Shown here piece by piece: positions 23,528 through 36,033 of a stretch of DNA of 64,000 nucleotides (its first letter is position 1; every line of letters begins with the position of its first letter). The stretch lies in NCBI GenBank assembly GCA_946807835.1, contig OX327712.1, forward strand, positions 16,386,001 to 16,450,000, read 5' to 3'. Origin of the DNA: Ailanthus altissimus (Eukaryota; Streptophyta; Magnoliopsida; Sapindales; Simaroubaceae). Below the pieces are notes generated by a model. It worked only from the letters and a program-made list of their open reading frames with translations. It was not told where the DNA came from and searched no databases. The translations under genes were made by a program, and so were the position numbers.

Positions 23528-26500
23528 CATTTATTATTAAATATTTGCGTGACAATGAATATAATTAATGATTGTGGAGGTAAATTTTATAATCCTTTAA
23601 TGATTTGAATTTTCAACTCTCAATGGATTATGGCATTTAACATCTAAAATCTGTTAAAATATAATAACTCTTTGTATTTTTCCTTAAATTATTAAATTTT
23701 TTAGTCCCTCAAATTATGTAAACATTTTAAAACTCGTTCTAAAAATTTAGATATCCAGTCTTCTTATTATTTTTTGAGACACCCATCTTCTCAGTTCCCA
23801 GCTTCGATGTTAGGAAAAGAGCAGAATTTCAGCGGAGGCTTTGAGGGCGATTAATTATTAAGTTATTCTTACAAAAAGAGACATTTGAATTTATAAAAAA
23901 AATAAATAATTTTATTTAATAGACTAAAATTTTGAGTTAGACATTTCAGTTTTAGACTACCGGATAATTAAAGTTTACCCAGATGTAGATATAAAAATAA
24001 TATTGATTAGATGGAGATAATGGGGAAATAAGATGGTGATAACATAGAGATTCATTAGAGGTTAAATTAATTGCTGGAGAATTACTATTTATTCTTTGTA
24101 AAATTCGATAATTATTATTAGAAAATTTGTCAGTTTTGCCTCATAAGATTTATTGAATTATTCGGTTAGCGTTATATATATTTCGACTAGTTCCTGTTAA
24201 AAAAAATTAATTTTTGAAGTGCACTTTCCGAAGCCAATAAGGTCAGTTGGTATGTCTAGTCTTGCTAAATAGTATCATATTTAATCGAATTAATCTTATT
24301 GCTTAGTAAAAATATATTTTATACATTATTTTTTCAAAAACAGGGACTAATCAAGGTATTTAAAAAATACAGAGACTAAATGAATAATTATACTAAATTT
24401 TAAGAACTAAATTGATAATTTTTTATAATTATTTTTCTTGTTATTTTAAAAGCACCAAAAATTCTCTTATTAATCATGAAATTAAGGTTTTAAAATCACT
24501 TTTTAGACCAATTGTAAGGCTATTCTTCAGATTGGATTTAACAAATTTGACCGATAATTTATTAATTCATCATTAAGTAGATCGGTGATTTTTTTTAATC
24601 TAATTCGATCCAATTCACTAAAAAGTTACAAATCCATATCCAATCCAATATGATCCATGATTATAATAAAACATACTAATTATATTTAAAAGTGTCAATT
24701 GAGTAGTCTAAAATGGATTAAGCTTATTATTTTATGGCTCAGCTCGCTCAATTTATATTTTGAGTTGTGCAGTGGTTACCAAGGGTTAAGTTTTAGGCTT
24801 ACCAATCTTATTAAAAAAATTAAAAATTGATACTAAGATAGTTCAATAACCAAAAATAACTTAAATTCAATAAAAATAATTAATTGCCTTATATAAATTG
24901 TGTGGCTTAATAGTTCTTTTTTTACTTTTGATTTATTGGAATAAATGAGATAATGATACGTTTAATTTTATGTTTAAATGTTGTGATATTAATTCTTTTT
25001 AGATTGGATTTTAGCAAATTTGTTGAAGTAAATTCACAAACCGAGCAACTAAAGATTCAATCCAATCTAATTCATAAATTTTTTTGAATCCTATAAAGTA
25101 AGATCAGTTAGTGATTATCAAATGACTTAAAGTTTATATATGTAGCAAATTTGCTAATATTTCTGTTTTTTTTAATTCCCTAACTACTTGACCTTATTTC
25201 GGCAAGAAGAAGAAAAGAAAGCTCATTATGATTTTGTTGTTGGTGGTGGTTTCAGTGACAACCCTTGATACTTAAGTGTTGTGTTTTTTTTTTTTTCAAT
25301 TTTGGAAAGTAGTTTAATTGAGAGAATTTCATTACTCATTACTATTGTCTTGAGTAACTTTTTTATAGTCAGAGTCTTAATGTAAATTTTGAAATTGGTG
25401 AGCGAAGGATCAAGTCATTTTTTCTTAATTATCGGTGTGCTCGTAGTGATTAGAGTTCTGAATTATAGGCCATTTACCATATAAGTGATATGCTTTGAAA
25501 ATCATATCCACTTACCTTACGAGAGATGTACATTGACATTTTTTTTTTAATCCTTAGGATCACCTCTGAAATAGGAGAGAGTGGTAATCTTGAATTAGTC
25601 AAAGGAATGTGCTAGAACTTTTCTCAAATTCTTCTACTTCAAGATTATCTAGTAATAAGTACTTTGAATAGATTGGAGAGCCCCAAATATAATTCTTTTA
25701 GGCTGGCCGCTGAGGAAAAATTGGGGCTCATTATCTCGAACTAATTTCGGAGATGATCAATCTAATTTTTAGAGAGGAACATATTATATTCCATATTAAT
25801 TGCAAGGTATTTTTTCCATTTATATACATCATGTCATTTCCTAATTTTCTCAAATAAAATATGTATTTGCACTCAAGATTCCTTTGCAAAATGCTAGTAG
25901 AAAAACAAAGTTTGGCTACTTATATACAAGAAAAAAAAATTAAAATAACCCTTATTTTTATTTTTTTTTAATTTACAAATGAATGTACTATTTTTTTATA
26001 GACAAGAAATGGATAATTGAATAATTATATCTTTAATTTATATTTTTTCTCTCTATTAAAAGATTCGAACTCTCTTTTTAAAAAAATACTTTAACATTAG
26101 ATTGTAAAATTAATTAAATTATAAGTAAAATATGTAAAAGATGGATAGATTATGTTACGGTAAAGCTGTGGAAAAGTAAGGTGAATAAGAGTAAATATAT
26201 ATATATATATATATGAAAATCTGGAAAATCTGAAAAAAAAAAATTAAATTGAAGAAACACTTCTCGCTCGCGAGATTGGCCGCGCAAAACAATTTGCACA
26301 AGCAATCACACGTGCAAAGATTGCCATGTGCAAATAATTTTGGTAGCCTTTCTCACGAACGCAAAATGCCACACCAAAATGATTGAGGGTTGTTCACATG
26401 GTTAAGGGCTTTGGACTATCTTTTTTTTAAATTCTATTTTACTGATTATTTTTCAATTAGTAAATTAGAATTAAAGATACCAATTATTTAATTATTAAAG

Positions 26501-27307
26501 TAATAATAATTATATAATTTATTTATTATTATTTGTTAAAAATAATTAATTAAATAAATTATGTAATATTATTTGCTTAAACATTTATTAAATTAAAAAT
26601 TATTATTTTATTAATGAAAAACTATAATAATGTTCTGCTAAACTTTTGTTTTTAATTTTGGTATCATTTCTTCATTCTCATCACTTTTTCTTTTTCTTTT
26701 TCGGTGGATCAACTTTCAAAAACATATATTACTTACTCAAATGTCAAATCCTCGCCACTTAAATAATGAAATGGACATGAAATATTTTTGGCGCGAAATC
26801 ACAAAGATATTTATTTTTTATTTAAAATTTTTTAAAAATAAAATAGAAATAGAAATAGAAATAGCAACCTATTTATTTAAATTTTTAAAAAAATCAGCAT
26901 ATGAAATACATAAATGTGTCAATTTCCTGATCACTCAATGAGTTACTACAAGAAAAAACAAAGTTACAAAGTGGTAACTTGTACAATTTGTATACTGCAC
27001 ACAGAAAAAGAATCATCTCCCTCTCTAAAGAATAGACCTACTTCTAACTACATTATATACTATAAGATAGATTTATCTACACTCAAAAATAGCATTTCAG
27101 ATAGCTCTTTCTGAAAAAGAATAAATCCACCAACTCAAGCACAAGCACCCCATCAAAACAAATGAAAAAAATATGCTACCATTTGAACATTATACACTTG
27201 TCATCGCTATGATTACAGTATGTGGATTGGCCAAGCTGAAATCAAGCTCACATTGGAGGAAATCAAGTTAAGAAACTGATTCTGTGAGCTGGATACTTTC
27301 TTCCGCA
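23528..27307. other. Gene-free AT-rich stretch
   Basis: 3.8 kb with no recognised gene. It contains an AT dinucleotide run at about 26194-26214 and low-complexity A/T blocks (26450-26640, 26820-26890). A GC-richer patch at about 26260-26400 (CTCGCTCGCGAGATTGGCCG, CACGTGCAAAG) has no open frame of note. Confidence 0.6.
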
Positions 27308-29548
27308 TCAAAGTTTGATATCTGCGCGAGTTTTGATGGGTTTTAGCTTGATCCCGAGACTTTCAGGAGAGAGAAGTTCTGGTTCTATGCACAAATCGCT
27401 CTAGGGGCTGGTATGGTTTTGAGTCATTGCTTGATGAAGAAGCGAAGTGTTGTTGTCTAGAATAACAAAACCCCATTAGGAAGAACTCTATTGGAATTAG
27501 CATGGCTAATAGGTAATCTTCTGTTACCAACGCACCACATGCTTGAACCTGTCGAAGACACAAACAAGCTTCTTAATACAAGCGTTTAAACTTTTCTTTA
27601 TATTGTATCTTTAGTTGAAATCCAGCACACTCTTGTGGAGTGAGAAGTGCCATTCATACAGAGTTCTCTATTGATCAGCTTATCTTAGTTATCCTACAAG
27701 TAGGTGTAATATACACATAATAGCATAGAGAGTTTCTTTTATAATGGCATACAATTTTCACCATTTATTTCTACGTTTCTACCATGTTAATGCAATATAA
27801 GGTCATAAGTGTTCATTTTTCCCTCCCTCTCTCTCATAGAAGAATAAATTTATAAAAACACATCAGCAGTACAAATTGAGTGTGGATTATAATTCACTTT
27901 TGCCCCAAATTGTGTATCAGATATAAGAATCTAACAGCCTATCGTTTCATGTATCAAAATCAGTGAATTGTTGAAACTCAAGCCATTAAGATAATTCATT
28001 GGAAAATTGACATTACAGGATTGAGCACGCCATAAAAAGTTACTTCAATGATACAAGAAAATAAAAGAGAAGTTCAAGAACGTGAAAAGCATTCTACTTC
28101 AACGAGAGCGCAGTTTTTACTACCCATCATGGCGCTCATATATAGAGATTCAGTACGGAATGGACTACTTTCACCCACAAAAATAAGCGTTTTACACTGC
28201 AAATTCTTCAAGCCCTCTGTAAGGTCATGCCTCCTGTCAATAAAAGCTCAGCAATCAATTTATGGCAGCATTGTCGCAACATATGCACTTTATACACTCA
28301 TATAGAAATCCCTGGAAACAGTTGTAAGAAAGATCTGGAGCCGCAAAACCATATCTCTAGCCTACAACAATCCTAAACAGGACCAGATTAGATATTTCTT
28401 ATGATGTAAATATGCAAATTGTTTCAAAAATGGTAGATGCACATCATCGTTAAACTGTTAACAAAGAAAGAGTATTTGAATAACAGGTAATATGCTAGGT
28501 TTGAACCCTTCATGAAGTGAAGCAACAAAGCTTTAGAAACCAGACACCGAAAAGTGTATGAAGACTCACTCATTAATAGCTTGAAGAAACCGCATGACAT
28601 TCAAACTTTGCCCTTGATCCAGCACCTGAATTATGCATAATGAGAAGCAGTTCAATTTGTTGTCATGTCTCATATTAAAATACGACAAAAATAAAGAGAG
28701 GGAAAGCCTTCCCTACATTTAAAGGCCAGGAGACTGAAGTATTACATCAGCTGTAACAAAGATTTTCTTTCCCTCCTTCTGCAAGCTTGAATGAAGTCTG
28801 GTTCTGCACCATGTTCACCACACCTAAATTCCTATCAGAAGAACTTGACAATTATGAGATATGCCAAGACCAGATACAACCCAGGAATAAGGCAAACCGG
28901 AGTACCTTACTGAATTAACGCTGACGAAGGCACTCCTTCAACACTCCACACAAACCAGTATAACAAGTTCATTAACACTTGAAAGAAGAGTTCTGACAAA
29001 TTTTAAAATTCCTCAAATTGCCATCATGCTAATTTTCATTTACCTGAACAATAAGGGTTCCTGGTCTAGGCACAACCGATTGTGAATGATACACTTTACT
29101 TCAACACATGAACATATACCGATTTCTTTATGAGCACATCTCCACTTCAACACATGAACATACCAATTCCTTTATGAGCACATCTCAGTTTTGATTTTTG
29201 AGTCTTACCATCTTAAATGCATTTTTATACTGGCACAACATATTTATATTTATATCAAATTGGATGTGATTAATGCCCCACATTTAAAAATGATGTTAAA
29301 TCAAGTGATGCACATCAGTACCTTGTTGTAAAGCCATTCTGTCCAAGAAGGAGCTCTGCAAATAGGAGAAACGAGAATTAGCCCAAGCACCCGCTCGTTA
29401 TATTTCATCTACCAAGTGGTAAAATTAATGAATCCATCATGGAAGCTAAGCTTCAGAATGACAAAAAGGGGCCCTTAACTTTCAGGAACTTACAGCAAAA
29501 AGTGTAAGGATGTAAGCACCAGCTCCCAAGCACAGTACTTTTTTCAGC
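27308..29548 (-). pseudogene. NDRG / N-MYC DOWNREGULATED-LIKE pseudogene, 5'-truncated
   Basis: Exon remnants on the minus strand, in order: 29494-29548 (VLCLGAGAYILTLFA), 29322-29408 ([18 protein letters not shown] then [11 protein letters not shown]), 28906-28977 (CGVLKECLRQR-stop-FSK), about 28757-28831 (EPDFIQACRR), 28570-28625 (QSLNVMRFLQAIN), 28098-28233 (DLTEGLKNLQCKTLIFVGESSPF), 27308-27548 (VQACGALVTE, MLIPIEFFLMG, then PELLSPESLGIKLKPIKTR). These match the C-terminal two thirds of the plant NDL alpha/beta-hydrolase-fold proteins, which work with heterotrimeric G-protein signalling and auxin transport. Defects: N-terminal exons absent, an in-frame TAA and a frameshift in the 28906-28977 exon, a lost donor after the next exon, and in the last exon (241 bases, one over) a frameshift plus TAG near 27390. 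Most splice sites are still recognisable. Confidence 0.88.
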
Positions 29549-29849
29549 CTAATTCAGACACATGGGCCAATCACAAGAAATATGTCAGAATCTTAAATCA
29601 GTGGAAGCCAAGGGTCAATACACAGCATTCAATTATTAGGAAAATTAGTATCAAAGAAAATCTTAAACAGAATGCACAAGTAAGATTATAGAGTTGGGAG
29701 TTAGAAGGCAGTTAGCAGTCAAGTGGCGACAAAATCAAGAATTAAAACAGAAAAGGAAACAGGCACAAGATACAGCTTTCATACAAAACAAACTTCATCT
29801 TTAAATTTTCCCATGTCATGAGATTGGTGATAGAATGAAATTTTCACTT

Positions 29850-30350
29850 ACACTTTTTGTGTTCTAAGATTTAAAATTGTAAATTTTTACCATTTACATC
29901 TATGTGTTCTAAAATCTAAGTGTTTATTTTATATAACATAATATCAGAAGTACAATGTCATATTATAAATTGAGTATAGATGATAGTTCACTTTTGCCAT
30001 TAATTTACTTTGGATTAGATACAAGAATCTAATGCATGTCTTCTTACATAAACTCCTATAAAAATCCCTTGAAACAGATATTGTAAGAAAGATTTGGATC
30101 AGAGGCAAATTAAACCATACGGCCTACAACAACCATCAAACAGCAGCCCAGATGAGCTATATCTATTGATGTGAATATTTATCTATTTTCAAAAATGGCA
30201 AATACACATACACATCGTTCTTAAAATGTTAAGAACAGTGGAAGAGGACTTAAATAACTTGTTAATATGCTAGGTTTTAGCCTTCATCAACTGAAGCAAT
30301 AATTAAAGCTACATAAACAAGACACGGTCAAAGAGTATGAAGAACTTGTT
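29850..30350 (-). repeat. Diverged partial duplicate of the NDRG pseudogene's intron region
   Basis: 30048-30350 is clearly homologous to 28285-28590 (GTAAGAAAGAT, GCCTACAACAA, TCAAAAATGG, TAATATGCTAGGTTT, GTATGAAGA in the same order). 29850-30047 is more weakly homologous to about 27735-27935 (ATTCACTTTTGCC, TAAGAATCTAA). The stretch carrying the DLTEGLK exon is missing from this copy. This suggests an old tandem duplication followed by deletion. Confidence 0.7.
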
Positions 30351-30691
30351 CATAAATTGTTAGGGTTTCTTTGTTGTTTTTTTTTAATTAAAAAATATCT
30401 ATTTAAAATTATACATTAGGATCAAAATTTTATAATTTTTGTGCATAATTCTTAAAATTAAAATAAAAAAATTATCACATAAACATCTATATCTAAATTA
30501 ACCAATCTTGATATTAATTAGAATGATGATAGATATAATGCTACATACAATAAGGGAATTAATTGTTTTTCTAAACTCAATTAGTAAATACTTCTCGAAA
30601 AGAATTTTAAAAAAACTGAATTACTTTGGGGGAAAAAAATATACGAGAAAACCATTTACACAAGGAAACTATTACATGGATGTGTAAATCT

Positions 30692-30699
30692 TATAAATA
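30692..30699 (+). promoter_or_regulatory. TATA box of the small basic protein gene
   Basis: TATAAATA in the context CTTATAAATAACTCGG, 131 bases before the ATG at 30831. A start about 30 bases downstream would leave a 5' UTR of roughly 100 bases, including the CT-rich CTCTTCTTCTTCTTC tract at 30782-30800 common in plant leaders. Confidence 0.6.
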
Positions 30700-30830
30700 A
30701 CTCGGCAAATAAGCAAAAATTTTGAAACAAGAAAAGCAAAAGCCATACCAACACAAACACAATTTTTTATCATTGATCATCCTCTTCTTCTTCTTCTTCT
30801 CCGAGACCAACACAGAAACCCTAATAATTA

Positions 30831-31427
30831 ATGGTGAAGATCAAGATCATCAAGCCCACCCATCAAAAGGAAGACAAGCTAGACATAGAGAGAGCCACCT
30901 TCAGAGCTTCTAACATTCCAACTAAACCGAGAAGCAAACGTAGGTGGAAGAAGGTGGACAACATCCAGAAAAGAATAATCAAGAAAGTGAAGCTTAGCCC
31001 TGAATCCCAAAGGCAGAAAATAGAAAGTCTCAAGTACTCGAGAGACTACTCTTTCTTGTCCAATGAGCCTGAGGTTCGTAGGTCGCCGCAAGTGAATTAC
31101 GACTCAACTGATCATGAAGCTTTGAAAAAGCCTACTCAAAAGCATAAGTCAATGCCATTGAAAGACCATTCAACAGAAGCTTCAAAACGGCATGATGCCG
31201 AGCGTAAGCCGCTACCATTGAGGCACCACCACTCAACAGAAGCTTCAAAACGGATGGGGAAGCAAGTGGGTTTGAGTGAAACCGCTCATAATGGTGCCGA
31301 AAAAGTTAGATATCATTCAAATAAAAGGAAACAACGAGACTATAAAGAAGACGAAAGGAGAGATCAGATGTTGAAGAAATATTTCAAGCCTAAGTGGGAG
31401 CAGTGGCCGAAAGCTCCTCATGGGTGA
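30831..31427 (+). CDS. Small, highly basic protein of unknown function, single exon
   Basis: 198 codons from ATGGTGAAG to TGA with no intron needed. I do not recognise the family. Lysine, arginine and histidine are very frequent, giving a strongly positive, hydrophilic protein with no signal peptide or membrane segment. Basic clusters such as PRSKRRWKK (about residues 33-41) and IIKKVK could act as nuclear signals. An internal repeat, HSTEASKR, occurs twice (about residues 113-120 and 133-140) with related sequence before it, and at DNA level TTCAACAGAAGCTTCAAAA-like words repeat. The C-end (KKYFKPKWEQWPKAPHG) is rich in aromatic residues. Support for a real gene: TATAAATA at 30692, a CT-rich leader, and AATAAATATT about 12-20 bases after the stop. 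It could instead be a lineage-specific or decaying gene. Confidence 0.68.
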   Translation: MVKIKIIKPTHQKEDKLDIERATFRASNIPTKPRSKRRWKKVDNIQKRIIKKVKLSPESQRQKIESLKYSRDYSFLSNEPEVRRSPQVNYDSTDHEALKKPTQKHKSMPLKDHSTEASKRHDAERKPLPLRHHHSTEASKRMGKQVGLSETAHNGAEKVRYHSNKRKQRDYKEDERRDQMLKKYFKPKWEQWPKAPHG

Positions 31428-31439
31428 CGAAGGTTAATA

Positions 31440-31451
31440 ATGTAAATAAAT
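31440..31451 (+). terminator. Possible poly(A) signal of the basic protein gene
   Basis: AATAAATATTC near 31444, just after the stop codon, resembles the plant near-upstream element; T-rich sequence follows at 31488-31530. Confidence 0.35.
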
Positions 31452-32070
31452 ATTCAAGCTCTTCCACGACGCCATGCATGGAATTTCGTTTTTTCTTTTT
31501 CTTTTTTATTTAATGCTGTTTTTTCTTTTTAAGATTTATGTTTTTTATATTGTTATAAGTGCTTTCAGTCAGTGTTCGGTTCGTGAAGTTTGTAGACAAT
31601 TCATTCTTCTTTATTTTCGAAGTGAAAAAAAAAATCAATTCTTCTTCATTAATTTATATTCAAGTAGATGCTATACAGAACCATGATTTAATACTATGAT
31701 TTTGTTAAGGAACTGATAAAATTGACTTCGATGTAATTGATTTCCAATTCTTGTCATGGCTACAAAGCTATCAATGTTAAACAAATATTTTATTGACTAG
31801 GTTCTTGTTCATCTCTTCTTGGTTAGAACAAAAGAGATAATATCAAATTTTAAATAAAAAATAGAAATAGAAATGTTTGAAGTATTTATTTAATATTTAT
31901 GTACTTCAAAAATAAATAATTTTGTCATTCAATCACAAAGAGCCTTTCAATTTGTTTTTTACTTGAAATAGTTTTGCATTCAATGTTCACTCTTGTTGAA
32001 AAAAAAAAAGGAGTACCAAGTACCAAATACCAATTGAAACTAGTCAAGAACTTCAAATTTTCATAGCTTA
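31452..32070. other. Gene-free AT-rich stretch
   Basis: T-rich downstream of the basic-protein gene and then A/T low-complexity sequence. Nothing recognised. Confidence 0.5.
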
Positions 32071-32989
32071 GAATTTGTTTAGTTGAACTTTTTTTAATTA
32101 GAGGTTTTAAAAATAGAGATTTTAAAAGTATAATTTTTAAGAAAAAATTATTAATTGTTTCGTTATTAATTAAAAAAAAACTTTTTTAAAGTAGTAAATC
32201 ATTTAATTATATATTATTAAAAGTGCTTATCAAATACAAAATTACCAAAAAAGATATTTAATAAAATTTATATTCAAATTCTAAATAGTTCAATCTTTTT
32301 TTTTATAAAATTAAATTTTATAATTTAATCCTTAAAATTTACTAACATATTTTTCATAAACAACACAAAAGCGATTCATGTTAAATTTTAGTTTGTTATC
32401 ATTGGGAGATAATGGCAAAAATAATTGAAATTCTAAACATTAATAAATACAAATTTATAAAAATTCAAATAAAATTAATACATAATAATCAAGAAATTAA
32501 AAATTATTGTATTTGAAAAAAATCAAAAATAAAATAAAATATTACGAAGACAAAAAAAAAATTGGTAGAGCACCTAATAAATTTAAGTTATGTTTGTTTT
32601 TTAATTAAATATAAAAATTTTAATAAGCACATAATTTGAATTGAATAAAAGGCCACCATACATCGAGAGCATCTAACAGTCTCTCTTGTTTTCTTTACAA
32701 CTTAATTGTATTAAAAAACATTTATGCAATAAAATAAGCATATCAGAAGGTGTTAAAAATAATAATATTCATTTAATGACTATTTTCTTTATGACTTAAA
32801 ATGTTAGAATAATTGATAAGAGTTCATTAAATCTAATATTTTTATTTTTTAAATATAATATTTATTCGTAGAAATTAAGATTATTTGTCTTTTGATGTAT
32901 TTTATTATTATTATTGTAGGTTTGAAGTCAATGGAGTAAATAGGATCAAAACTCTAATGAAAATAAGCAACAAAAAAAATTAAATTGCT

Positions 32990-34132
32990 ACAGTGACGAG
33001 CTACAGTGATCTAATACAGTACCCCATGCCTAGGATTCTGCGCTGTGGTGCGTGGACAGTGGCGGTGAATAATAATATTTGAACAGTAGTTTACTACAGG
33101 AACTTGTAAATAGGAATCTTACTTTGACTTGTATTGATGTTTAAACTTAATTTGAAGACATAAATGTATAAATAGAAAGTCAAAAACTCTAATTAAAGGA
33201 TGAGCGAAAAAAAGAAAAGAGGCAAAAACTTAGAGAAAGAATTTACAATATAAAATCAAATATCAAAATCAAAGATTGAAGAACCAAGATCAAGATTCAA
33301 ACTTCAAGTCAAGATTAAGCGAGAAGTACATCAATGAGTCACTTTGATTAGTTTTTCTTCTCTTTCTTTATCATTATACTCTTATTCTTGTTGATTTTTA
33401 TGAATTGGTTTGAAACTTTTAGTTTTATAATAGGCTAAATTATTCATCTAAGATTAGACTATGTAAACCTAATATGGATTTGGATGTGTGAATTTTTAGT
33501 TTATGAACTTGATACATTCAATTGATTCATTATATCTTATGTTTTAATGCTTTCATTATACTTTATCAATATTTTGAATAATTGAGAAACCATGATGAAC
33601 TCGACGGAGGGATTCATGTATTTAGCCTATGATAGTTTGATGCATAATTATAGGGTAAATAGACATATACCTAAGTGGCATGTATGATATAATTTAGACT
33701 TGATCTTAATGAATTATATTCTAATTTGATTACCATGGACATATAGGTGATTGTTAGAATGTATAATATAGTCACTTGACCATCAACGAAGACTTATAAT
33801 AAGATTAGTGTCTAAACCAATTAATTGATATTAATTAATTAACTAAGAGGTTAATAAATTTAATAAAATACTAAGCGATGTGTCAAAACCCTATATTATC
33901 TTTATTTGTGATTTCTACTCTTTATTTTTATTTAGTTTAATTGATATAGCTAAATTAGTTAATTAAATTACAAATTGTAATTTTTTAAATAAAATTTAAG
34001 TAGATACAATTTTAGTACTTGATTTATAGAATTATATTGTATAGTTCTTGTGGGATCGATACTTGAACTTTAAATCTTATATTACTTGATACGATAGAGT
34101 GCAATTGCGCTTAACTACTATAGCATCAATCG
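32990..34132 (+). repeat. LTR-like remnant inside the family B element
   Basis: The segment has a leader-like part (TACAGTGACGAGCTACAGTG near 32990) and ends with a block reminiscent of gypsy LTR ends: CTTGTGGGATCGATACTTG near 34046 and ATTACTTGATACGATAGAG near 34080. No second LTR, primer site or clean target duplication is visible, so this is a guess from sequence style. Confidence 0.35.
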
Positions 34133-34299
34133 GTAATATTAGGTATCTCAATTGTATCCAAAAAAAAAATAATATATCAAGTAATTATTAGGTGGTAAAA
34201 TAATAAAAAATTTTAAATCGCCTATTAAATTATTTTACCATATAATAATTATTTAACACATTATTTTTTAAAATATAATTTAAAATACTTAACATTACT
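34133..34299. mobile_element. Second copy of the short inverted-repeat MITE
   Basis: 167 bases. AATAATATATCAAGTAATTA and GGTGGTAAAATAAT on the left pair with ATTATTTTACCA and TAATAATTATTTAACACATT on the right. It resembles the 169-base element at 23359-23527 in length, arms and tips (GTAATATT / ATTACTC). Confidence 0.65.
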
Positions 34300-35000
34300 C
34301 AAAATGTTAAGAGTACATAATCATATTTTTCTAATCAAATTTATTCTCTATATCAAAACATTTGTTAAAATTCAAAAGTCAAATAATTGCAATAATTGTA
34401 CACCAATAATTGCAATTGACAGCAGCGATAAGAATCTAATGCAAAGACTACAATGTATATATAGAATAAAATATAATAATATATCTGATTTAGAGAAAAA
34501 TGGTTTTTTTTTAAATAGAAAACAAATTACAATTAATACTATAAATTTTCCTATTGTATTTCCCAAACGTGCTTCATTTTTGTTTTCTTTTTACCCCATT
34601 AATAATGCACTACATTTTTAGCTATGGAATACTTCACTAAGAGTATTGTAGAGATACGATTGTTATAAAAATATATAGATATAGTGACTTTTAATAAAAT
34701 ATTAAAAATATATTAATTAAATAAAATTTATTTTTATTAAAGATATAGTGTGGAATTGAAAAAAAATATATTATTAGTGTATATATATCAATACACAAAT
34801 ATATAGAAACAAAAAGAAAAAAATTCAAAAAAAAAACTTTACTCCTAAAAGCCTAAATTTTAAGCTTTTGCAAATAGAGAAAAAATAAATTTTTAATCTT
34901 TAAAAGCTTTTTTATAATTACAACTAGTCATCATCAAATAATTTTTTAAAAAAAAATGCTTTTAACATTAAAAAAATTCTTTTAATCAATAAAAAAGTCC

Positions 35001-36033
35001 AATCAAATATACACTCAGAGTTGTTGCTCAACCTCAACCTAGTATACATGAATTAAACTAAATAATAGATCAGCCCATTGCAATCTCATAAATATAGTTT
35101 ATTGATAACTGTTATTTCCATTATTTATTGGTCCAATCACCTTGCGCATAATTCAAGTTTAGAATTCAAATCTTATTTAAGTTTTAATTTTTTTTAAGTA
35201 GTATGGCACATGAAAAAATATTTCCCACAAATGAAAAAATCTTACTTAAATTATTCTCTTTTGTTTGAAATGAATTAAAATTTTTAATTAACTCATATTT
35301 AATTAATTTATACTTTGACTGAATTTGAATTCATGTACATTAAAAAAGATTGGAATTTACATACTATAAATAAGTATGTTACTTTAACTTATTATTCATT
35401 CAAGTATTCATTACTTATATACATTTTTTATATTCATTACTCATATACATTTTTTATAGTCTACACTCCACGCTCATATATAATTTATTTATCACATTCC
35501 TAATTGTTCTTAAGATATTTTCCGCATATTAACACCCTTTTTCTATATTAAGTATTAATTTGAGTATTTGAGTTTTTGTTTTTTACAAAAAGATAATACT
35601 TTTTTTTGTAAATTCAAATAATTATCTTAAATTTCTAAATTGAGGAACTTTAATGGCGCGACTGTGGAAAGTTTGATCAAAAAGCCTAACTTCTGATCGG
35701 AAATCAAAAAAAAAAAAAGAAAGAAAGAAACAGATTTGGAAGAGGAAAAAAAAACAAAAGAAACCCGAGAACATCCGTGCATGGGCTGCATGGAAAGCAT
35801 AAATTTTTATTTTGCCTTCCATCACGATTCACGATGTCTAAATGGTCTAATATCCTTAAAGAACTTAATTTATATTTGATTTTCCAGTGTCTGTGCAGAT
35901 GATCATCATCATCATCATAGAAGCCGCTAATGTTGGTTCGAGAATTTTTGTTTCCCAAAATTCGTCGTGGGTCAACAATTCAGTTATTGAAATTTTGCTG
36001 ATGCGATGGCGATTGAGAGCAAATCACTGGAGA
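35001..36033. other. Gene-free stretch
   Basis: AT-rich to 35640; then a purine-rich tract (35700-35765, AAAGAAAGAAAG type) and an ATCATCATC run at about 35899-35917. The segment just before 36034 may be older EXO70 sequence, but I cannot align it by eye. Confidence 0.5.

Larger units (their letters stand above)
32071..35000 (-). mobile_element. AT-rich non-autonomous DNA-element-like repeat (family B), interrupted
   Basis: The two ends, 32071 to about 32590 and about 34640-35000, read on the minus strand, are homologous throughout to the split element at 43617-48863. Examples are TTTATTG...TTAAAAG near the right end, GCTTTTAAAGATTAAAAA, TATTATGTATTAATTTTATTT, and AGAGATTTTAAAAGTA near the left end. 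Without the middle it would be about 0.8-0.9 kb, with no coding capacity. About 2.1 kb of other sequence (about 32600-34640) sits inside it. Confidence 0.65.

Noticed and set aside
29282..29410. An extra short intron inside the [11 protein letters not shown] exon of the NDRG pseudogene (TTTGCAG|AG acceptor near 29357)
   Set aside because: Reading straight through gives the conserved order [19 protein letters not shown] in one frame, so the CAG there is coding sequence, not a splice site.
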